A DNA stretch of 17,759 nucleotides, from assembly GCF_905187505.1 (NCBI RefSeq), contig NZ_CAJJIC010000040.1, positions 1-17,759 of the forward strand, read 5' to 3'. The stretch is from an uncultured Mailhella sp. (GTDB lineage Bacteria > Desulfobacterota > Desulfovibrionia > Desulfovibrionales > Desulfovibrionaceae). Numbering within the stretch: position 1 is the stretch's first letter; each line of letters opens with the position of its first letter. Of this stretch, positions 8,492-12,658 are shown piece after piece. Below the pieces are notes generated by a model, which saw only the letters and a program-made list of their open reading frames with translations, did not search any database and was not told where the DNA came from. Made by a program: the position numbers and the translations under genes.

Positions 8492-9295
8492 CTAGTCTTC
8501 GCCCACGATGGCCATGGCGTCGTCCACGGAAGCGCCCGAATGCACGATGGCGTTCATGGCGCGCATGAGATTCACGCGGCGGGGATGCTCGAACACGTTG
8601 CGGCCGATGGAAAGACCCGCGCCGCCCGCCTGCAGGGAATCGTAGACCATCTGCAGAAGCTTGCGCGTGGAGTCGATGCGTTCGCCGCCCGCGATGACCA
8701 CGGGGGCGCAGCAGCACTCGGTGACCTTGCGGAAGGTTTCGGGGCTGCCGGTGTAGGACACCTTCACGATGTCGGCGCCGAGTTCCGCGCCCACGCGGGC
8801 GCAGTGGGCCACCACGTCGACGGCGAAGCTGTCGCGGATGAGGCCGCCGCGGCCGTAGAGCATCATGAGAAGCGGCATGCCCCAGCGGTTGCAGTGATCG
8901 GCGATGACGCCCGCGGTGTGGAGCATTTCGCGCTCGTTGGGATCGCCGAGGTTGAGATGCACGGACACGGCGTCCGCACCGAGGCGTATGGCTTCCTCCA
9001 CCGTTCCGGTGAGCACCTTGGTGTTGCCGTTGGGGGAAAGTTCCGTGGAGGCGGTGATGTGCATGATGAGGCCGAGATCGGCGTTGGCGTCGGCGCAGCC
9101 GGAAGCGCGGATGAGGCCCTTGTGCATGATCACGGCGTTGGCGCCGCCTTCATTCATGTCGTCCACGGCCTTGCGGATGTCCACGAGTCCGTCGGGGGCG
9201 CCGATGGTCATGCCGTGATCCATGGGAACGATGATGGTGCGCTTGGTGTCGGGGTTGAAAATGTGGGTCAGTCTTTTTTTGGTGCCGAGTTCCAT
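8492..9295 (-). CDS. aroA': ADTH synthase, isozyme 1 (first gene of the Phe-leader operon)
   Basis: 2-amino-3,7-dideoxy-D-threo-hept-6-ulosonate synthase. It joins L-aspartate semialdehyde with 6-deoxy-5-ketofructose 1-phosphate, the first step of the DAHP-independent pathway. 267 aa, class I (Schiff-base) aldolase barrel of the DhnA family. Visible are IIVPMDHGM (Asp26-His27), the Tyr of MMLYGRG (Tyr147), the Schiff-base lysine in ADIVK (Lys178), IAGG, and SIGRNVFEHP (phosphate site). Pairing with aroB' argues for ADTH synthase rather than fructose-bisphosphate aldolase. By eye more than half its residues match the second copy at 9604-10404. An AAGGAA lies eight nt before the ATG. Transcription must pass the attenuator at 9348-9381. 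Confidence 0.9.
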   Translation of the reverse strand: MELGTKKRLTHIFNPDTKRTIIVPMDHGMTIGAPDGLVDIRKAVDDMNEGGANAVIMHKGLIRASGCADANADLGLIMHITASTELSPNGNTKVLTGTVEEAIRLGADAVSVHLNLGDPNEREMLHTAGVIADHCNRWGMPLLMMLYGRGGLIRDSFAVDVVAHCARVGAELGADIVKVSYTGSPETFRKVTECCCAPVVIAGGERIDSTRKLLQMVYDSLQAGGAGLSIGRNVFEHPRRVNLMRAMNAIVHSGASVDDAMAIVGED

Positions 9296-9347
9296 GATGC
9301 GTTCCTTCTCATTGAACGTTGGGGGCTGCGTGGCGGCTTATGCATAC

Positions 9348-9381
9348 AAAAAGGGCCGCCGGCTTGTTTCGCCTGCGGCCC
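9348..9381 (-). terminator. Phe/Tyr attenuator terminator (3:4 hairpin)
   Basis: On the minus strand GGGCCGC pairs with GCGGCCC. After an A/G mismatch, GGC pairs with GCC around the loop GAAACAA, and TTTTT follows. It lies 22 nt after the leader-peptide stop and 53 nt before aroA'(1). It is therefore a conditional terminator inside the operon leader, not the end of a gene. Confidence 0.88.
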
Positions 9382-9425
9382 GAAGTTTGCAAACTGAGGT
9401 TGTCAGCAATCCTTCCGACCACAGG
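9372..9425 (-). promoter_or_regulatory. Phe/Tyr antiterminator pairing (segments 2 and 3)
   Basis: On the minus strand CCTGTGGTCGGAAG (9425-9412) can pair with CTTCGGGCCGCAGG (9385-9372): 13 of 14 positions, with two G-U pairs and one G/G mismatch. The second segment contains the 5' arm of the terminator, so this fold excludes termination. Segment 2 can instead pair with TTCCGCCAC in leader codons 5-8 (9490-9482; nine pairs, one bulged base), which frees the terminator. These are the classic mutually exclusive 1:2, 2:3 and 3:4 folds. Confidence 0.82.
9384..9395. repeat. 12-bp perfect palindrome in the Phe leader
   Basis: AGTTTGCAAACT is its own reverse complement. It lies between leader stop and terminator, partly inside antiterminator segment 3. 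It may be a by-product of the alternative pairings or a protein site; no function can be assigned. Confidence 0.4.
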
Positions 9426-9504
9426 GCCCGGTAAAATAAAAGTAGAAACCAAAGGTAAAGCCGTTGGTTTCAAACTGGGCGGTGGCGGAATACAGAGTAT
9501 GCAT
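9403..9504 (-). CDS. Phe/Tyr-rich leader peptide (33 aa) of the aromatic operon
   Basis: A small ORF, ATG at 9504 to TGA at 9403, with Tyr5, Phe11 and then the run FTFGFYFYF at residues 16-24. In all there are six Phe and three Tyr in 33 residues; it ends GRKDC. Codons 5-8 form RNA segment 1; the last codons and stop lie over segment 2. A ribosome waiting at the Phe/Tyr run would release segment 2 and favour the antiterminator. A ribosome reaching the TGA would cover segment 2 and allow termination. This is the architecture of enteric pheL/trpL leaders. Weak point: no clear Shine-Dalgarno sequence precedes the ATG. An in-frame TTG lies three codons upstream, and an out-of-frame ATG is at 9517. 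Confidence 0.85.
   Translation of the reverse strand: MHTLYSATAQFETNGFTFGFYFYFTGPCGRKDC
9445..9471 (-). promoter_or_regulatory. Hairpin inside the Phe leader coding region
   Basis: GAAACCAA pairs perfectly with TTGGTTTC (8 bp). Inside, after a 1x1 mismatch, GG pairs with CC around loop CTTTA. It sits over leader codons 12-20, within the larger 1:2 fold. It is a likely RNA polymerase pause hairpin that could synchronise transcription with leader translation. Confidence 0.6.
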
Positions 9505-9532
9505 GACAAACAACCATTGAAAGTTTAAAAAT

Positions 9533-9562
9533 TTACTAATCCCAGAGGAAGAAATCTGTCAA
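9533..9562 (-). promoter_or_regulatory. Promoter of the Phe-leader aromatic operon
   Basis: A perfect -35 TTGACA (9562-9557, minus) is followed after 17-18 nt by a weak -10 (TTAGTA/TAGTAA). An A/T-rich TAAATT lies slightly further on. It is in the 99-nt gap after the second ADTH synthase stop, about 50 nt before the leader ATG. The string TTGACAGATTT is shared with the Tyr-leader promoter. Confidence 0.65.
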
Positions 9563-9580
9563 CAGGAAAATGACGTGAGA

Positions 9581-9601
9581 CGGAAACTTTTTGCCTTTCC
9601 G
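9581..9601 (-). repeat. Weak inverted repeat after the second ADTH synthase
   Basis: CGGAAA and TTTCCG form a 6-bp stem just after the stop of the upstream gene. No U-tract follows, so it is probably not an efficient terminator. Readthrough into the Phe leader is plausible. Confidence 0.35.
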
Positions 9602-9603
9602 CG

Positions 9604-10404
9604 TTATTCCTTCTCTCCCATGAGCTCGAGGGCCTCCTCCACGGTGGCGTTGCCGTGCACCATGGCGCGCAGGGCCTTGAGCAGCTCCACGCGGCGCGGA
9701 TGCTCGAACACGTTGCGTCCCACGGAAAGACCGGAGCCGCCGGCCTGAAGCGAGCCGTACACCATTTCCAGCAGCTTGCGCGTGGAATCGAGCTTGGGGC
9801 CGCCGGCGATGAGCACGGGCACGCCGCAGTCCTCCACCACGTCGGCAAAGGTTTCCGGATCGCCGGTGTAGGGCACCTTCACGATGTCGGCGCCGAGTTC
9901 CGCGCCCACGCGGGCGCAGTGGGCGATGTTGTGCGGATCGTAGCTGTCCACGTCGTGGCCGCGGGCGTACACCATCATGAGCAGAGGCATACCCCAGAGA
10001 CTGCATTCCTTGGCGATCTTTCCGGCGTCGGACATCATCAGGCTTTCGTCGTCGTCGCCGAGATTGATGTGGATGGACACGGCGTCGGCGCCGAGACGCA
10101 CGGCCTCTTCCACGTCGCCCACGAGCATTTTCTTGTTGGGACGGCGCGACAGGCTGGTGGAAGCGGAAATGTGCATGATGAAGCCGAGACGCATGTGGGA
10201 TTCGTAGTCGGCCTTGTGGATGAGTCCCTTGTGCAGAAGCACGGCGTCGGCCATGCCTTCGTCCATGTCGTGCACGGCCTTTGCCATGTTGCGCAGACCG
10301 CGGGGCGCGCCGTCGGACATGCCGTGATCCATGGGAACGATGATGGCGCGGCCGGTTTTGGGATTGATGATGCGATTGAATCTTCTGAGCGAACCGACTT
10401 CCAT
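9604..10404 (-). CDS. aroA': ADTH synthase, isozyme 2 (behind the Tyr leader)
   Basis: A 266 aa paralogue of the gene at 8492-9295, expected to catalyse the same aldol step from aspartate semialdehyde. It keeps IIVPMDHGM (Asp26-His27), the Tyr of MMVYARG (Tyr146), the Schiff-base Lys176 in ADIVK, IAGG and SVGRNVFEHPRRV. The two copies differ most around residues 60-95 and 148-160. One copy could instead have drifted to making the ketosugar phosphate substrate, since that archaeal enzyme is a homologue. However, the shared motifs and leader context favour isozymes. An AGAGG lies eight nt before the start, inside the palindrome GAGGTACCTC. It has its own promoter and attenuator. Confidence 0.87.
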   Translation of the reverse strand: MEVGSLRRFNRIINPKTGRAIIVPMDHGMSDGAPRGLRNMAKAVHDMDEGMADAVLLHKGLIHKADYESHMRLGFIMHISASTSLSRRPNKKMLVGDVEEAVRLGADAVSIHINLGDDDESLMMSDAGKIAKECSLWGMPLLMMVYARGHDVDSYDPHNIAHCARVGAELGADIVKVPYTGDPETFADVVEDCGVPVLIAGGPKLDSTRKLLEMVYGSLQAGGSGLSVGRNVFEHPRRVELLKALRAMVHGNATVEEALELMGEKE

Positions 10405-10440
10405 GGGAGGTACCTCTTTGCAGGCATCCCGGCGGTCATG

Positions 10441-10478
10441 AAAAAAAAGCCGCCGGCTCTGTATATGCCTGCGGCTTT
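10441..10478 (-). terminator. Tyr attenuator terminator (3:4 hairpin)
   Basis: On the minus strand AAAGCCGC pairs with GCGGCTTT (8 bp). After an A/G mismatch, GGC pairs with GCC around loop ATATACAGA, and the U-tract is eight T. It lies 28 nt after the leader stop and 36 nt before the gene. Its core (CCGCAGGC ... GCCGGCGGC) is the same as in the Phe attenuator. Confidence 0.9.
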
Positions 10479-10523
10479 GTATTCCTGTGCGATGTGACGG
10501 AAGAAATCAGCACAGCCTGCCGC
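10471..10523 (-). promoter_or_regulatory. Tyr antiterminator pairing (segments 2 and 3)
   Basis: On the minus strand GCGGC-AGG-CTGTGC (10523-10510) can pair with GCACAG (10490-10485) and GCCGC (10475-10471): 6 + 5 bp around an internal loop. The second partner is the 5' arm of the terminator. The alternative 1:2 stem pairs CGTTTCGTCCCGG in codons 4-8 (10598-10586) with CCGGACAAGCG (10531-10521): 11 pairs with two bulged C and one G-U. The two folds compete in the overlap. Confidence 0.7.
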
Positions 10524-10608
10524 TTGTCCGGTAATAATAATACGCATAGCACCAGCAACCGAAGCTGCTGGCGAAGGTAAAGTAACCGGGACGAAACGCG
10601 CTGAACAT
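10507..10608 (-). CDS. Tyr-rich leader peptide (33 aa) of the second ADTH synthase
   Basis: A small ORF, ATG at 10608 to TGA at 10507, with six Tyr (Tyr9, 21, 23-26, including YYYY), five Phe (2, 5, 10, 12, 16) and one Trp (19). The dense part is CWCYAYYYYR at 18-27, immediately before RNA segment 2. It has the same length (33 codons) and the same end (TGC TGA) as the Phe leader. AAGG lies nine nt before the ATG. Stalling at the Tyr run for lack of Tyr-tRNA should favour antitermination and raise isozyme 2. The Phe and Trp codons may make it respond to general aromatic starvation. Confidence 0.87.
   Translation of the reverse strand: MFSAFRPGYFTFASSFGCWCYAYYYYRTSGRLC
10552..10571 (-). promoter_or_regulatory. 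UUCG-capped hairpin inside the Tyr leader
   Basis: CCAGCAGC and GTTGCTGG form an 8-bp stem (one G-U) closed by a TTCG tetraloop, a very stable RNA loop. It lies over codons 13-19, just before the Tyr run, at the same relative place as the hairpin in the Phe leader. It is a likely pause signal. Confidence 0.6.
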
Positions 10609-10628
10609 GATTTCCAACCTTTTTCTCC

Positions 10629-10658
10629 GTCATAGCGCCGCTTTTGAAAATCTGTCAA
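10629..10658 (-). promoter_or_regulatory. Promoter of the Tyr-leader unit
   Basis: Perfect -35 TTGACA (10658-10653, minus), 18-nt spacer, -10 TATGAC (10634-10629). Transcription would start about 15 nt before the leader ATG. It shares TTGACAGATTT with the Phe-operon promoter. Confidence 0.7.
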
Positions 10659-10983
10659 GCGCGGAAAAAAGAGCTTCGTCTCTTCGCCCATTTAATAATG
10701 GTCCAAAAAGGACGCACCGGCCTTTTTTGTGCGGCGGAAATCAGCCGCATTTTCCCGGATTTTCAGGCAGGAGCCGTCCTTTGCGCGCTATGAAGAATAT
10801 TTTTTTGCAACTTGTGCCTAGGGAACGCCGATCTTTCCCGCATTTTCTGCTCAATGCTCTCCCGTGCGCGAATGATGGAGACAAAAAGCCGTCCGAATGA
10901 TGCAAAATTGTTTCATGCACCGTGGTGATGGACGGAATGCGTCCGTGCCGGAACCGGAGCGGCAAAAAGTTCTTTTCATGCCA
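10659..10983. other. Intergenic region between the divergent Tyr and Trp promoters, no gene seen
   Basis: About 325 bp without a convincing gene: the ORFs here lack family features and good ribosome sites. It holds several short dyads. TGCGGC/GCCGCA at 10731-10750 is followed by TTTT. An imperfect dyad lies at 10901-10919 (TGCA...TGCA). CCGTCC (10889-10894) and GGACGG (10930-10935) flank that dyad, and GGACG/CGTCC lies at 10930-10944. These could be operators for a regulator or remnants; no function can be assigned. Confidence 0.5.
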
Positions 10984-11011
10984 TTGACAAAAGGGTGGGC
11001 TTCTGCATACA
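10984..11011 (+). promoter_or_regulatory. trp operon promoter
   Basis: Perfect -35 TTGACA (10984-10989), 16-nt spacer, weak -10 CATACA (11006-11011). It lies 38 nt before the trp leader ATG. No sequence resembling the enteric TrpR operator is visible. Confidence 0.65.
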
Positions 11012-11048
11012 CAGAAGGAAAGTTCAACGTCTGCTTCAGGAGTCCATC

Positions 11049-11138
11049 ATGTCCGCATCCGTCTTCGCCATGTCCTTCGCCGGTCAGTGGTGGTGGCGTA
11101 TCTTTTCTTCAGGGAGAGGATGCGGTCTTGACGCGTAG
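11049..11138 (+). CDS. trpL: Trp leader peptide (29 aa)
   Basis: A small ORF, ATG at 11049 to TAG at 11136, with AGGAG six nt upstream and three consecutive Trp codons at residues 14-16 (GQWWWR). Codons 2-4 form RNA segment 1 and codons 22-26 lie over segment 2, 6-8 codons after the Trp run. A ribosome waiting for Trp-tRNA would leave segment 2 free to form the antiterminator. Design and position match trp leaders of other proteobacteria. It overlaps an unrelated open frame of 81 codons that I regard as spurious. Confidence 0.93.
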   Translation: MSASVFAMSFAGQWWWRIFSSGRGCGLDA

Positions 11139-11184
11139 CTGAAGCGCAGAGTCAAAAAAGCAGAGCAAATGCCGTTCCCTCTCC
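11053..11184 (+). promoter_or_regulatory. trp attenuator alternative pairings (segments 1, 2, 3)
   Basis: Segment 1 CCGCATCC (11053-11060) pairs perfectly with GGATGCGG (11118-11125). Segment 2 GGAGAGG plus CGG (11113-11125) can instead pair with CCG plus CCTCTCC (11172-11184): 3 + 7 bp around a 3x3 internal loop. This occupies the 5' side of the terminator. The two folds cannot coexist, as expected for translation-controlled attenuation. Confidence 0.83.
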
Positions 11185-11202
11185 GGGGAGCGGCATTTTT
11201 TT
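11167..11202 (+). terminator. trp attenuator terminator
   Basis: AAATGCCG pairs with CGGCATTT. The stem continues with TTCCCT against GGGGAG (with G-U pairs) around a CTCC loop, and a seven-T tract follows. It lies 28 nt after the leader stop and 25 nt before trpE. Confidence 0.92.
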
Positions 11203-11227
11203 ATTAATTCACACGAGGTTCGACGAC

Positions 11228-12658
11228 ATGACAACCAGAACGACCCCCATTCGAGTGCGTCAGAGCGTCCGTCATCTTCCGGCGGACATGGACACGCCCA
11301 TCAGTCTTTTTCTGGACATTGCCCGGGAAAGAGACGGCATACTGCTGGAGAGCGCGGAAGTCGACGGACGATGGGGACGCTACAGCGTGCTTGCCTGCGA
11401 CATGGCCCTGTATCTGATCTGCCGCGACGGAAAGCTGTTCTGCCGCATCGAGGATAAGCGTCTTGCCGGACTTTCGGCCTTCGACGGCATGAACTTCGTG
11501 GACGGACTGCGCGGCGTCATGCGCACGCTGGAAGTGCTGCCCGATCCGAACGCCGCCGATCTTCCGCCCATCACGCGCTCCCTGTGCGGCTATCTCGGCT
11601 TCGGCATGGCCTCGCTCTTTCATCCGAAGCTGGCCTCCGTCATGAGGCCCGAGGACGCGGAATGCGTGCTCTGTCTGCCCGGAACGCTGCTTCTGTTCGA
11701 CCACATGTACAATAGGCTCGCGCAGGTGAGCCTCGGCGGGCACCGCGATCTCGGCCGCTGCGGCTCCTTTGCCCGCAGCGGCGCCGCGCTGCCGGAGAAG
11801 ACGGACGTGCTGGCCGAGCCCTCCGAAGAGGGTTTTCAAAAGGCCGTGGAGCACATACGGGAAATGCTGCGCATGGGCGAGGCCATTCAGGTGGTGCCCT
11901 CGGTGCGCTTTTCCATGCCCTTTTCGGGCGATCCCTTCACGCTCTACCGCAGGATGCGCAGCGAGAACGCCTCGCCGTACATGTTCTTCATGCGTCTTCC
12001 GGGCATCACGCTCTTCGGCTCCTCGCCGGAAGTCATGGTGCGCTGCGAAGGCGGAAGGCTGCTTTCCGCGCCCATAGCCGGAACGCGCCGTCGCGGTTCC
12101 ACCGTGGCCGAGGACGAGGCCCTTGCCGGGGAGCTTCTTGCCGACCCCAAGGAACGGGCCGAGCACATGATGCTCGTGGATCTCGGCCGCAACGATCTCG
12201 GCCGTCTGGCCCGTCCCGGCACCGTGGAGGTGGAAAAGCTCATGATGGTGGAGCGCTTTTCCCACGTCATGCATCTGACAAGCCGCGTCACCGCCGAGCT
12301 CGACGACGGGCTGGATGCCGTGGACGTGCTTGCCGCCACCTTCCCCGCGGGCACGGTGAGCGGCGCGCCCAAGATTCGCGCCATGGAAATCATTGCCGAA
12401 ACCGAACCCGGGCCGCGCGGACCGTACGCGGGCTGCATAGGCTGGCTCGGGCTCGACCGGGACGGCGTGAATCTCGACACCGGCATCACCATACGCAGCA
12501 TGTGGGTGCGGGACGGACGCCTTTACTGGCAGGCGGGAGCCGGAATCGTGCACGATTCCGTGCCCGCCCTGGAATGGAAGGAGGTTTGCAACAAGTCGGC
12601 CATCATGCGTCAGGCATGCTTTACCACGGGAGAGTTCCATGTTCCTGCTCATAGATAA
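11228..12658 (+). CDS. trpE: Anthranilate synthase component I
   Basis: Aminating lyase subunit: chorismate plus ammonia (from TrpG) to anthranilate and pyruvate. 476 aa. It carries the Trp-feedback elements ILLES (38-42) and NASPYMFF (247-254), the latter slightly different from the enteric NPSPYMFF. The catalytic blocks are GSSPEVM (264-270), PIAGTRRRG (282-290), DLGRNDLGR (318-326), VMHLTS with His349, and FPAGTVSGAPKIRAMEII (372-389). GAGG lies nine nt before the ATG. It is the first structural gene after the trp attenuator and overlaps trpGD by 20 nt, implying coupled translation of the two subunits. The Trp-binding motifs point to end-product inhibition. Confidence 0.97.
   Translation: MTTRTTPIRVRQSVRHLPADMDTPISLFLDIARERDGILLESAEVDGRWGRYSVLACDMALYLICRDGKLFCRIEDKRLAGLSAFDGMNFVDGLRGVMRTLEVLPDPNAADLPPITRSLCGYLGFGMASLFHPKLASVMRPEDAECVLCLPGTLLLFDHMYNRLAQVSLGGHRDLGRCGSFARSGAALPEKTDVLAEPSEEGFQKAVEHIREMLRMGEAIQVVPSVRFSMPFSGDPFTLYRRMRSENASPYMFFMRLPGITLFGSSPEVMVRCEGGRLLSAPIAGTRRRGSTVAEDEALAGELLADPKERAEHMMLVDLGRNDLGRLARPGTVEVEKLMMVERFSHVMHLTSRVTAELDDGLDAVDVLAATFPAGTVSGAPKIRAMEIIAETEPGPRGPYAGCIGWLGLDRDGVNLDTGITIRSMWVRDGRLYWQAGAGIVHDSVPALEWKEVCNKSAIMRQACFTTGEFHVPAHR

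Noticed and set aside
9309..9509. 66-codon minus-strand frame over the Phe leader
   Set aside because: Different frame from the Phe/Tyr leader, no aromatic codon cluster, and it runs through the terminator hairpin.
8492..10404. Annotating both aldolase-like genes as class I fructose-bisphosphate aldolases
   Set aside because: They belong to the same superfamily. However, the adjacent 3-dehydroquinate synthase II, the aromatic operon and the aromatic leaders point to ADTH synthase.
10607..10900. 97-codon plus-strand frame between the divergent promoters
   Set aside because: Begins antisense to the Tyr leader start, has no good ribosome site and no recognisable domain.
10897..11142. 81-codon plus-strand frame overlapping the trp leader
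   Set aside because: Another frame from the WWW leader, crosses the trp promoter, and has no family features.
9296..11227. Riboswitch or T-box control of the aromatic units
   Set aside because: No T-box motif or specifier arrangement is visible. The translated aromatic-codon leaders with competing stems explain the structure better.
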